The position numbers were made by a program, and so were the translations under genes. Of a stretch of 64,000 nucleotides of DNA, positions 1 through 8,446 are shown one piece after another. The DNA comes from Aureitalea marina (GTDB taxonomy: Bacteria; Bacteroidota; Bacteroidia; Flavobacteriales; Flavobacteriaceae): positions 1,662,501-1,726,500 of the forward strand of contig NZ_MQUB01000001.1 of assembly GCF_002943755.1 (NCBI RefSeq). The letters run 5' to 3'. Within the stretch, counting starts at the first letter, position 1, and every line of letters starts with the position of its first letter. Under the pieces are notes generated by a model. That model ran no database searches. It had not been told where the DNA came from and worked only from the letters and a program-made list of their open reading frames with translations.

Positions 1-1
1 C

Positions 2-2344
2 GACGGAAATTTTGAAATTAAGGAGGTCCCGGACGGAACTTTTACCGTCAGTGTCCAATATATTGGATATAAGACCTACAACGCCGAAGTGGTCATTGAG
101 CGAGGTAGCCGAAATATAAATTTGGGGCAAATCTTCCTGGAAGAAGATGTGGAAGCCCTGGACGAGGTTACGGTTACGGCAGAGAGAACGACAATCGAGC
201 AAAAGTTAGACCGTAAAGTGATCAATGTCGGAAAAGACCTGACCACGGCAGGACCAACGGCCTCGGATATCATGAACAACCTGCCTTCCGTCTCCGTAGA
301 TCAGCAAACCGGAGTCCTTGCCCTGAGAGGAAATACCAACGTACGGGTAATGGTAGATGGTAAATTCACCAATGTTCCCGTAGCGCAGTTGCTCAAGCAG
401 ATACCATCGACAGCCATCAAACAGATCGAACTCATCACCAATCCTTCGGCTAAATACAATCCGGAAGGGATGAGCGGGATCGTCAATATCATCCTTCATA
501 AGAATACACAAGTTGGCTTTAATGGAAGCACTAACGTAGCCCTAACCTATGACAAGCAGCCTAAGTTCAACGCCGGTGTGGATATGAACTACCGAAACGG
601 AAAAGTGAACCTCTTCGGCAATTGGGCTCACAATACATCCAAAAACGAGAATTACGGAAATATCTTCCGACCAGACGAGAATTCAGAGCAGTTTTTTTTC
701 TTCCTGGACGACAGTCAGTCTAACTTGTTTAAAGGAGGCCTGGACTTTTATCTGGATGATAAGAATACGATCTCTGTCTTTACCAACCAGAATATCTTTG
801 ACGGTGGAACGGACGGAACCACCGACATCGTGTTGTATAACGACCCATTTGCGGGTGAAGTACAACTATTCTCCAACTTCAGGGACAATATGTCCTCTCA
901 ATACAACTTTGATTACAAGCGCGATTTTGACAAGGACGGTCACAACATCGAGCTGGAAGCCGATTACAACATTTTTAATGGAGAAGAGGATGCGACCTTC
1001 CTTTTTAGAGGAAATATGCCTACCATTGAGGACTATGTGGATGCCATCGATACAGAAAGAGATCGTTTGACCATTAACCTGGATTATGTCAACCCACTTT
1101 CTGAGTCGACCAAATTGGAACTGGGAGCTGAAGCACGGCTGTTCAACTCTGATATTGGCCGAATGACCAATCAGCAGGTCATCAATCCATTTGATGTCAG
1201 CGGACCGCTGGTCAATGGACCGAGTACAGACTTCGATTACAGTCGGGACATCTATTCCCTCTATGCTACTTTCGGAAAGAACTGGGAGAAATGGAGTGTT
1301 CAGGCCGGGTTGCGTGCGGAATTTGTCGATGTGATTGCTAATACCATTGAGACCTATCAACCAGGTGTGGTCACCGACGACCTGACCAATGTTGATACCG
1401 ATCCTGACGTCACCGTGACCAGAGATGGAGACAACATCCTGAAGAATTTCGTGAATGACTACTACCAGGTATATCCATCAGCCTTTGTGACCTACACGCC
1501 TTCAGAGAAGAACCAATTCCAGGTAAGTTATAGCCGCCGCGTAGACCGACCAGGTTTAGAACAGGTTAATCCTATCAGGGAGTGGGCAACTCCAAGGATC
1601 AGTTCTTTTGGAAAAACCAGCCTATTACCTCAGTTTACCAACTCCATGGAGATCAACTATACCCGCTCACTGGAAAAAGGAACCATTACCGCTGGAGTTT
1701 TCTACCGAATGATCGAGGACGAGATCAACAGGGCCTTGTTCGTAGACCGTACAGACCTCAACAAAGTGATCCTGACTTACGACAACTTTGAGAATACGAA
1801 TGCCTACGGGCTTGAGATCTCTAGTAACTATCGTCCTACCAAATGGTGGAACTTCAACGCCAGTTTCGATATGTTCAGTCAAACCCAGAAAGGGGTGAGT
1901 GAAAGGCTGGCCGATGTGGAGAACCCAACCGAGGCAGATATTATACAGGAGTCTTTTGAGGTGGACAACACAGCCTGGAACCTGAGGATGATCAATAACT
2001 TCAAGGCCACCAAAGACCTGACCTTTACCGCCTTTGCCATGTACAGGGGAAGAGCGAGGACCTTGCAGTTCACCATAGACCCTATGTTCATGTTCAATGT
2101 GGGAGCCCGCTATTCCGTATTTGATGGCCAGGGAACCTTCAGCCTGAACTACAACGACATCTTTGACACCATGTACTTTGCTTTCGACGGAGAACTACCC
2201 TACAGACAAGTAGGAGCCTTCAATTGGGAAAGTCAAACCTGGAACGTAAGTTTCAACTACCGATTTGGTGGTGGGAAGTACCGGGCCAAGTCCAGAAAAC
2301 GTCGTGACGATAACGAAAAATCCGGTAGCGGAGGAATTTTCTAG
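2..2344 (+). CDS. TonB-dependent receptor / outer-membrane beta-barrel protein, 3' part
   Basis: The frame is open from the left edge, so the gene begins outside the window; an internal ATG at 89 is not the start. The first visible residues (DGNFEI..VPDGTFTVSVQYIGYK) are the end of a carboxypeptidase-regulatory-like (CarbopepD_reg) fold, which normally precedes the plug in Bacteroidota receptors. Next comes a plug-like segment (VTVTAERT, ASDIMNNLPSVSVD, LRGNTNVRVMVDG, IELITNPSAKYNPEGMSGIVNI), then about 550 residues of alternating aromatic beta-strands ending in a basic/polar tail. Family knowledge: such outer-membrane beta-barrel (OMP_b-brl_3 type) proteins resemble TonB receptors but their substrates are mostly unknown. 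No SusD partner follows; the neighbour is convergent fabH. The substrate cannot be inferred from this window. Confidence 0.9.
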   Translation, partial: DGNFEIKEVPDGTFTVSVQYIGYKTYNAEVVIERGSRNINLGQIFLEEDVEALDEVTVTAERTTIEQKLDRKVINVGKDLTTAGPTASDIMNNLPSVSVDQQTGVLALRGNTNVRVMVDGKFTNVPVAQLLKQIPSTAIKQIELITNPSAKYNPEGMSGIVNIILHKNTQVGFNGSTNVALTYDKQPKFNAGVDMNYRNGKVNLFGNWAHNTSKNENYGNIFRPDENSEQFFFFLDDSQSNLFKGGLDFYLDDKNTISVFTNQNIFDGGTDGTTDIVLYNDPFAGEVQLFSNFRDNMSSQYNFDYKRDFDKDGHNIELEADYNIFNGEEDATFLFRGNMPTIEDYVDAIDTERDRLTINLDYVNPLSESTKLELGAEARLFNSDIGRMTNQQVINPFDVSGPLVNGPSTDFDYSRDIYSLYATFGKNWEKWSVQAGLRAEFVDVIANTIETYQPGVVTDDLTNVDTDPDVTVTRDGDNILKNFVNDYYQVYPSAFVTYTPSEKNQFQVSYSRRVDRPGLEQVNPIREWATPRISSFGKTSLLPQFTNSMEINYTRSLEKGTITAGVFYRMIEDEINRALFVDRTDLNKVILTYDNFENTNAYGLEISSNYRPTKWWNFNASFDMFSQTQKGVSERLADVENPTEADIIQESFEVDNTAWNLRMINNFKATKDLTFTAFAMYRGRARTLQFTIDPMFMFNVGARYSVFDGQGTFSLNYNDIFDTMYFAFDGELPYRQVGAFNWESQTWNVSFNYRFGGGKYRAKSRKRRDDNEKSGSGGIF

Positions 2345-2500
2345 ACCATTGACAATCACTCTGTTATATTTTAGTTAAATCGGTTAGGCTCATGCAACAA
2401 ATGAGCAAAAACAGAGTCTATATAATAGTCTACCTAAAGTTTATAATTTATTTGAATTAGCCATTCCGGATAAATACAAAACCATTAGGTTCCATATACA

Positions 2501-2526
2501 CCCCTCCCGGCCGGAGGGGTTTTTTT
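2501..2526 (+). terminator. intrinsic terminator of the TonB receptor gene
   Basis: A 7-bp GC-rich stem (CCCCTCC at 2501-2507, GGAGGGG at 2513-2519, 5-nt loop) is followed directly by seven T on the plus strand. There is no T run on the minus-strand side, so it serves the plus-strand gene. Its T run overlaps the stop codon of convergent fabH by two bases. The 156 bases between the receptor stop and this hairpin hold nothing recognisable. Confidence 0.9.
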
Positions 2527-3535
2527 ATACCCAGCGGATAATGGCGCTCCCCCAGGTAAAACCGCTTCCAAAAGCCGCAAGAACAACCAGATCTCCGGAA
2601 TTGATCTTACCGGTCTCCCAAGCTTCCGTTAAAGCAATGGGAATGGAGGCTGCTGTAGTATTGCCGTACTTCTGAATATTGTTATAGACCCGATTGTCGT
2701 CGAGACCAAATTTTTTCTGAATGAATTGAGCAATTCTCAGATTAGCCTGATGAGGGATTAACATATTGATGTCGTCCACGCTGAGATCATTGGCCTGTAA
2801 GCCTTCTGCGATAACTTCTGAAAATCGTACCACAGCGTGTTTAAATACAAACTGTCCGTTCATATACGGGTAATAAGGAATATCATCCTGTGGATCATCT
2901 TGCATGATCTCCGGCACCCAATAACGTGTACTGGGTCCTTGTAGGGCTAGTTCATTCTTATGCTTTCCTTCGCTGTGCAAATGGGTTGAGAGAATACCTC
3001 CTTTGCCCGTCTCATTTCGACTTATGACAGCTGCGCCGGCACCATCGCCAAAGATAACGGACACACCCCTTCCGCGTGTGGTCATGTCCAATCCACCGCT
3101 GTGATTCTCGCTGCCGATTAGCAGCACATGTCTGTACATTCCGGTCTTCACAAACTGATCCGCCACCGATATTCCATAGACAAATCCACTGCATTGATTG
3201 CGAATATCAAGCGCCGGAATGGTCTTCATGTCCATCATCTCTTGTACTTCAACCCCTCCTCCTGGGAAATACATGTCGGGGCTCAAAGTGGCAAAGACTA
3301 TGAGATCTATATCGTCCTTGGTGAGGCCAGCCCGCTCAATGGCGATCTTGGCGGCCTTCACACCCATTACCGAAGTGGAGTTCCCATCGCCCGGAAGAAT
3401 ATGCCGTCTTTCTTTGATCCCTGTCCGTTCGGTGATCCATTCGTCGTTGGTATCCATGACCTTGGAGAGGTCTTCGTTGGTCACCACATTTTCGGGCACA
3501 TAATAACCCAAACCACTGATCTTGGAACTGTACAT
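2525..3535 (-). CDS. fabH: 3-oxoacyl-ACP synthase III family protein (FabH-like)
   Basis: A 336-residue thiolase-fold condensing enzyme. The KASIII catalytic triad is visible: Cys115 (NQCSGF), His262 (IPHQANLR) and Asn292 (YGNTTAASIP); the glycine-rich end (FGSGFTWGSAI) is also typical. In the family FabH condenses an acyl-CoA primer with malonyl-ACP to start fatty-acid synthesis in the cytoplasm. At 336 residues it is slightly longer than classical FabH (about 317), with an insert near residues 205-225. It is not next to plsX, rpmF or fabD, and Bacteroidota often carry several FabH paralogues, so this may be an accessory ketoacyl synthase rather than the housekeeping one. No Shine-Dalgarno; the leader is A/T-rich, as usual in this phylum. 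Confidence 0.88.
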   Translation of the reverse strand: MYSSKISGLGYYVPENVVTNEDLSKVMDTNDEWITERTGIKERRHILPGDGNSTSVMGVKAAKIAIERAGLTKDDIDLIVFATLSPDMYFPGGGVEVQEMMDMKTIPALDIRNQCSGFVYGISVADQFVKTGMYRHVLLIGSENHSGGLDMTTRGRGVSVIFGDGAGAAVISRNETGKGGILSTHLHSEGKHKNELALQGPSTRYWVPEIMQDDPQDDIPYYPYMNGQFVFKHAVVRFSEVIAEGLQANDLSVDDINMLIPHQANLRIAQFIQKKFGLDDNRVYNNIQKYGNTTAASIPIALTEAWETGKINSGDLVVLAAFGSGFTWGSAIIRWV

Positions 3536-3606
3536 GTTGTTTCAATTTAATCGTGGGCAATATAGCCATAATATTAGGTACAGCCCCGTGCTCTGAGGCC
3601 TAGTTA

Positions 3607-3620
3607 CTATGCATGCATAG
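3607..3620. promoter_or_regulatory. 14-bp perfect palindrome between fabH and S9 peptidase
   Basis: CTATGCATGCATAG is a perfect self-complementary 14-mer in the 146-bp divergent gap between fabH (start 3535) and the peptidase (start 3682). It is a possible operator for either gene; no bound regulator is identifiable. Confidence 0.3.
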
Positions 3621-3681
3621 CGGTTTTTGGTGAACTGAAATGCTGCGCCTATTTTAGTATCTTATTGCAAAAAATAAAACC

Positions 3682-6138
3682 ATGCGACGCTACATCATTA
3701 CGCTTTTCTTTATTGCCTGTTCCTCCCTGACTTTCGGACAGGAAAAGGTAACCTATCAACAACCTCCTCAGGAGATCATGGATCTGGTGAATGCACCCCT
3801 AGCTCCTGCCGTTCAAATGGACGACAAGGGTGAATATGTGGTGCTGATCTATCGCAACACATTTAAGACCATAGCCGAACTATCTGAAACGGAAATGAGG
3901 CTAGGTGGATTGCGGATCAATCCCCAGACCAATATTGGAAGCCGAACTACCTTTTACAACAACCTAAAGGTCAAATTGGCCACTGAGGAAGAGGCCAGGC
4001 AGGTCAAAGGTCTACCCAAGAATCCACGTTTATCCGGATTCGTCTGGTCCCCAGATCAAAAAAGGATTGCTTGTCTCAATACCACACGCGAAGGAGTTGA
4101 GGTCTGGGTATTGGAATTGGAGAACGCCAGGGTCAAACGATTGACCGGGGCTCAGGTAAATGCTAACCTGGGGGGAGCCATCAGTTGGTTCAAGGACAGT
4201 CAGTCCTTGTTGGTCAAAATGTTACCATACAGTCGCAAAGACCTCATCAATACAGCTCAGGCCATTCCAACCGGACCCACCATCTCTGTAAGTGATGGAG
4301 CAAAGGCCCAAAATAGGACATACCAGGATCTGCTAAAGAATCCGAACGACGAGTTCAACTTTGAGCAGTTGGCACATTCTGAGATCAAGCGGGTAGATCT
4401 TCAAGGACGAGGTACTAACTTTTTACCAACCGCCATGTACCGTGGGATGAGTTTCTCACCGGATGGGCGCTTTGTATTGGTCACCCGCATTAAGAAACCC
4501 TTCTCCTATATAGTCCCCTATTCTCGTTTCCCTTATGATCAGTCTGTCCATGATCTTTCTGGAAATCGCGTAAAAATGATGAACGACGTACCCTTAAACG
4601 AAGTACAACCCAAAGGTTTTATGGCGACTCGCGAAGGTAAACGGAACATGGCCTGGAGAAGTGATAGACCAGCCACCCTTTATTGGGTAGAAGCCCAGGA
4701 TGGTGGAGATCCGGAGAACAAGGTTGCTCACAGGGATGCAGTTTATGAGGTTGGCGCCCCATTTGAAAAGGAACCGACCATGCTGATGCAGACCATTAAT
4801 CGCTTCGCAGGAATAGACTGGGGAACAGACAATATGGCTGTGGCTTATGACTATTGGTGGAATGACCGAAATACCAAAACCTATGTCTTCGATCCGTCAG
4901 ATAACACCAAAGAACCCGTTTTGATCACCGATAGGAACTACCAGGATCAATACAGTGATCCCGGAGATTTTGTGACTGAACGCAATGAATTTGGCCGATC
5001 GATCCTAGTTGTAGATGAGGGCAAACTCTATCGGATGGGAGCCGGATATACGGATAAAGGACAATTCCCTTTCGTAGATAGTTTTGATCCATCAGACAAA
5101 TCTTCTGAACGAATCTATCAATCCACTTATACAGACAAATTGGAAAATTTGTATTCGGCCATTGACATTAGAAATGGAAAAATATTGGTGCGTATCGAAT
5201 CCCAAAACGAGTATCCCAACTATTACTTCAGGAACATCAAGTCTGATGGGAATGACCTTAGCCCGGTGACCCAATTTGAGAACCCATTTAAGAGTTTACA
5301 AGATATTCACAAAGAGGTCATAACCTATAAGCGGGATGACGGCCTGGAACTGGAAGGTACGTTATATCTGCCTGCGGGATACGATATGGCCGCTAAGGAA
5401 AAAATGCCTATGATCTTGTGGGCCTATCCCCGGGAGTATAAGGACAAGAGCTCTGCCTCTCAAAGTACTACCAACCCCAACGAGTTCATTTATCCGTATT
5501 ACGGTTCTCCCATTTATTGGGTGACTCGTGGTTATGTTGTACTGGACGATGCCGCTTTCCCTATAGTAGGAGAAGGCGATGAAGAACCCAATGATACATT
5601 CCGGTCGCAATTGGTTGCCAATGCAAAGGCCGCCATTGATGCAGTTGACGAATTGGGATATGTAGACACCAACCGTGTAGGTGTGGGTGGACACTCTTAT
5701 GGCGCCTTTATGGTTGCCAACTTGTTGAGTCATTCAGATCTATTTGCGGCCGGGATAGCCAGGAGTGGGGCATACAACCGTACACTGACCCCTTTTGGTT
5801 TCCAAAGCGAACAGCGCTCGTATTGGGATTCTCCTGAGACCTATTACACCATGTCTCCCTTTATGCATGCCGATAAGATGAAAACACCCTTATTGCTGGT
5901 TCATGGTGAGGCGGATAATAATTCCGGGACTTACCCTCTTCAGAGCGAACGATATTTCAATGCACTAAAAGGGCTGGGTGCTACCGCAAGATTAGTAATG
6001 TTACCTAAAGAAAGCCATGGTTATCGCGCCAAAGAAAGTATCATGCATTTGCTTTGGGAACAGGACAACTGGCTGGAGACCTATGTGAAGAACAAACCCG
6101 CCAATATTCCTAAGGAAAAAGAGACCATTAAGAAATAG
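3682..6138 (+). CDS. secreted S9-family (prolyl oligopeptidase-like) serine peptidase
   Basis: An 818-residue protein with a signal peptide (about residues 1-19, ending SLTFGQ), so probably periplasmic. The N-terminal 540 residues have beta-propeller/WD40-like character (for example GFVWSPDQKRIACLN, MSFSPDGRFVLVTR). The C-terminal 250 residues are the alpha/beta-hydrolase peptidase domain, with the triad visible as Ser672 (GGHSYGAF), Asp745 (HGEADNN) and His779 (KESHGYR). The GGHSYGAF motif and overall length resemble the S9D branch that includes plant chloroplast glutamyl endopeptidase; cleavage after Glu is an inference from that resemblance. It is divergent from fabH and convergent with the ABC1 kinase operon. 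There is no T-rich terminator on the plus strand; the hairpin downstream faces the other way. Confidence 0.9.
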   Translation: MRRYIITLFFIACSSLTFGQEKVTYQQPPQEIMDLVNAPLAPAVQMDDKGEYVVLIYRNTFKTIAELSETEMRLGGLRINPQTNIGSRTTFYNNLKVKLATEEEARQVKGLPKNPRLSGFVWSPDQKRIACLNTTREGVEVWVLELENARVKRLTGAQVNANLGGAISWFKDSQSLLVKMLPYSRKDLINTAQAIPTGPTISVSDGAKAQNRTYQDLLKNPNDEFNFEQLAHSEIKRVDLQGRGTNFLPTAMYRGMSFSPDGRFVLVTRIKKPFSYIVPYSRFPYDQSVHDLSGNRVKMMNDVPLNEVQPKGFMATREGKRNMAWRSDRPATLYWVEAQDGGDPENKVAHRDAVYEVGAPFEKEPTMLMQTINRFAGIDWGTDNMAVAYDYWWNDRNTKTYVFDPSDNTKEPVLITDRNYQDQYSDPGDFVTERNEFGRSILVVDEGKLYRMGAGYTDKGQFPFVDSFDPSDKSSERIYQSTYTDKLENLYSAIDIRNGKILVRIESQNEYPNYYFRNIKSDGNDLSPVTQFENPFKSLQDIHKEVITYKRDDGLELEGTLYLPAGYDMAAKEKMPMILWAYPREYKDKSSASQSTTNPNEFIYPYYGSPIYWVTRGYVVLDDAAFPIVGEGDEEPNDTFRSQLVANAKAAIDAVDELGYVDTNRVGVGGHSYGAFMVANLLSHSDLFAAGIARSGAYNRTLTPFGFQSEQRSYWDSPETYYTMSPFMHADKMKTPLLLVHGEADNNSGTYPLQSERYFNALKGLGATARLVMLPKESHGYRAKESIMHLLWEQDNWLETYVKNKPANIPKEKETIKK

Positions 6139-6140
6139 CA

Positions 6141-6176
6141 TAAAAAAAGCTGAGGCGTGATAAACACGCCTCAGCT
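6141..6176 (-). terminator. intrinsic terminator of the TetR-ABC1 operon
   Basis: A perfect 12-bp stem (6148-6159 with 6165-6176, loop ATAAA) is followed on the minus strand by a T run (A run at 6142-6148 on plus). On the plus strand no T run follows, so it mainly ends the minus-strand operon, although it sits only about 10 bases past the S9 peptidase stop. The 120 bases up to the ABC1 stop are A/T-rich with nothing else recognisable. Confidence 0.85.
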
Positions 6177-6302
6177 CAAACAACCTAACCAATAAAATAA
6201 TAGATAAATTAGATTTTCATAGCAATCTCTATTATCCCACTTTGATAGAACAAATATACAACTTTGTTTAATATTTTTAAAAAAAGATTAAACATTTTAG
6301 TG

Positions 6303-7616
6303 TTAAACTTTTCTTAAGTCCACCTCATTGTGGATTAACACCTTGGCTTTCAGGTCGTGCAGTAAATTGTACAGACCGAAAAAAGTTCGGTTAATGTAAA
6401 GAAAGTGCTTCGAACCGCGGTTCCCGTTCATTTTTCGAAGCTGTGTATCCTTGGCATAGCGCTCACCTAGCTCGGCTATTCGACCGAAATAGTCATCGTC
6501 CGCAAAGTCAAATTCGTCACAATGGAATGGCTGAGTAAAAAGACTCAGTAGTTCGTGGAACATCTGGGCAAAGAATTCGATCTCTTTTGGACTGTCGTCT
6601 GCCCGTAAAATTTCCAGTTCCATCAGTTTTTGACGGAATACTTCTTGATTGTTAATATTTTCTGGCCTGGCCAATTCGAAATAGGGCTGATAGAATTCTG
6701 GCGGAACTACCTTAATACAACCAAAGTCGATGGCGATCAGTTCACCTTGGTCACTAATTAAGAAATTCCCTGGATGTGGGTCTGCATGAACACGTTTGAG
6801 TTCGTGCATTTGATACATGTAGAAATCCCATAGAGTTTGCCCTATCCTGTTGGCTAAATCCTGATCTGGATTACCGGCGCAAAACTCGGACAAATGTACC
6901 CCCTCCATCCAATCCATGGTGATGATACGTTCACTGGAAAGTTCCGGGTAATATTTCGGAAATCTCAAATTTTCAATGTGAGCGCATTGAGCTGTGATCT
7001 CCTGACTCTGACTTAATTCGAGCAAATAATCCGTTTCCTCGATCAGTTTACCCTCAATTTCCTTAAAGTATTTCTCCGAATCCTTGCCTTTGAGGTTGAA
7101 CATCTTGACCGCAACAGGTTTCACTAATGCAAGATCGCTTTGAATACTGGCTGCGACACCGGGATATTGAATTTTTACAGCAAGCTGTTTGCCGTCTTTG
7201 GAAGCTCTGTGTACCTGCCCAATGCTGGCAGCCGCTACAGATTCCGGGTCAAAATCATCGAATAGCAAATCGGGATCTGTTCCTTGATATCGAATAAAGG
7301 TCTTTCTGACCAAAGGAGCCGACAAAGGTGGTACTTGGAATTGGGCCAGTGAGAATTTCTCGACATAGGCTTTGGGCATAACATTGCGCTCCATGCTCAA
7401 CATTTGAGCCACTTTCAACGCAGACCCCTTCAGTTGCTTTAATCCGTCATAGATGTCCTCTGCGTTGTTCTCGTTGAGCTTTTCCCGAGCGTCCGGGTCA
7501 TTAACCAATTTGTCACCGTAGTATTTCAGGTAATTTCCACCTACCTTGACACCTGTTGTGACTAATTTGGTGGCTCGTTCTAGTTTAGATGTTGGGATTC
7601 TATCAATTGTCTTCAT
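6303..7616 (-). CDS. ABC1/AarF/UbiB-family atypical kinase
   Basis: A 437-residue protein with the signatures of the ABC1 (ADCK/UbiB) atypical kinase family: the KxGQ-type motif at 68-71 (here KVAQ, so Ala replaces Gly), the Ala-rich loop AAASIGQVH (128-136) that replaces the kinase P-loop, Lys148 (VKIQYPG), the catalytic-loop segment HADPHPGNF (277-285) and the metal-binding DFG at 297-299. Family members support quinone/isoprenoid-lipid metabolism. No transmembrane tail is evident, unlike E. coli UbiB. The gene starts 3 bases after the TetR stop, so the two are surely co-transcribed and perhaps translationally coupled. The exact substrate is unknown. Confidence 0.9.
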   Translation of the reverse strand: MKTIDRIPTSKLERATKLVTTGVKVGGNYLKYYGDKLVNDPDAREKLNENNAEDIYDGLKQLKGSALKVAQMLSMERNVMPKAYVEKFSLAQFQVPPLSAPLVRKTFIRYQGTDPDLLFDDFDPESVAAASIGQVHRASKDGKQLAVKIQYPGVAASIQSDLALVKPVAVKMFNLKGKDSEKYFKEIEGKLIEETDYLLELSQSQEITAQCAHIENLRFPKYYPELSSERIITMDWMEGVHLSEFCAGNPDQDLANRIGQTLWDFYMYQMHELKRVHADPHPGNFLISDQGELIAIDFGCIKVVPPEFYQPYFELARPENINNQEVFRQKLMELEILRADDSPKEIEFFAQMFHELLSLFTQPFHCDEFDFADDDYFGRIAELGERYAKDTQLRKMNGNRGSKHFLYINRTFFGLYNLLHDLKAKVLIHNEVDLRKV

Positions 7617-7619
7617 GCA

Positions 7620-8294
7620 TCAAGCCATTCTGTCCTTCCAAAGGAATTTACCCAGATCAAAAACACTTTCCAGCGGTGTCGTTTCAAAAAGATCGAACAC
7701 AGCCCGTATCGATTTTTCGATGAATGCGTCTGTTTCTTCAAATTTCGGAGAGTCATCGCGCATCCAGAATTTCAAGATCATTATGGTCTCTGCCCATGCG
7801 CCTTCTGAAAAAAGCTCTACCGGATGCTTGAAAATACCAAGTGTTTTTCCATCATTAGCATCCTCTATAAGTTCCTTTGCAAAAGACTTAACTCCCTTTC
7901 TAAGTCCGCTGAGCTGTTTCATCCTGTCCGACCAGGCCTCTGACCGGTCTAGGGCAAATAGCACATAACTTCGGTTGGCTGTGAGCAACTCGAATAAGGT
8001 GAAATAGTAAGTCAGTAACTTTTCCTTAGCAGCCATCTTCCCATATCCCCTGGCCTTTTGAGTTAATCCCAGAGCCATGTGATGAAATTGTCCCCAAATA
8101 GCTTGTCTTAAGCTTTCCAGGGAACCAAAATGGTTGTAGAATTCCGCCTCATCGATTTTTTGCTCCTGGCAAAACTTGTAGACGTTAGTTGGAAATTCGC
8201 TCTGCTCCAGGACTGCATTCATGTATAGAGCCACAATGTCCTCCCGGCTTAGCTTCTTTGTTTTTGTTCTGGCAGTCTTTTGCTTTGTACTCAT
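7620..8294 (-). CDS. TetR-family transcriptional regulator
   Basis: A 224-residue protein. A basic N-terminal tail (KTARTKTKK) precedes a helix-turn-helix-like segment (EDIVALYMNAV..FPTNVYKFCQEQKIDEAEFYNHFGSLESLRQAIW) typical of TetR-type DNA-binding domains, followed by a helical ligand-binding/dimerisation region. An in-frame ATG lies 9 codons upstream (8321), but a Bacteroidetes -7 element (TATCTTTG, minus strand 8318-8311) sits between the two ATGs, so the start at 8294 is preferred. It heads an operon with the ABC1 kinase and diverges from htpG. It may autoregulate through the inverted repeat upstream (inference). Bacteroidota commonly pair such TetR proteins with ABC1 kinases; the ligand is unknown. 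Confidence 0.82.
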   Translation of the reverse strand: MSTKQKTARTKTKKLSREDIVALYMNAVLEQSEFPTNVYKFCQEQKIDEAEFYNHFGSLESLRQAIWGQFHHMALGLTQKARGYGKMAAKEKLLTYYFTLFELLTANRSYVLFALDRSEAWSDRMKQLSGLRKGVKSFAKELIEDANDGKTLGIFKHPVELFSEGAWAETIMILKFWMRDDSPKFEETDAFIEKSIRAVFDLFETTPLESVFDLGKFLWKDRMA

Positions 8295-8310
8295 ACCTGT
8301 GGGTTTGAAA

Positions 8311-8356
8311 CAAAGATACATTTTGTTTAACTTTTATTTTATATCATTAAACAAAA
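8311..8356 (-). promoter_or_regulatory. TetR-operon promoter element and 10-bp inverted repeat
   Basis: On the minus strand TATCTTTG (8318-8311) matches the Bacteroidetes -7 consensus TAnnTTTG and lies 16 bases before the TetR ATG. Just upstream a perfect 10-bp inverted repeat, TTTTGTTTAA (8321-8330) and TTAAACAAAA (8347-8356) with a 16-bp spacer, lies between TetR and divergent htpG. It is a plausible TetR operator. No clear TTTG sits at the expected -33 distance, so the promoter call is partial. Confidence 0.45.
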
Positions 8357-8446
8357 TAATTGTTAAAGTTTAAACTGACAGCTTGTCACAATCTTATTCT
8401 TGGTATTCAATTTGATTTGACTAAGACAAATAAAAAAATCACACAA

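Noticed and set aside
6141-6176. Hairpin as terminator of the S9 peptidase (plus strand).
   Set aside because: The T run is only on the minus-strand side, so it belongs to the ABC1 operon; some effect in the other direction cannot be excluded.
8360-8446. Upstream start for htpG giving 658 aa.
   Set aside because: The extra 29 residues do not resemble HtpG and the family start MSSGTINVSVENIFP is at 8447.
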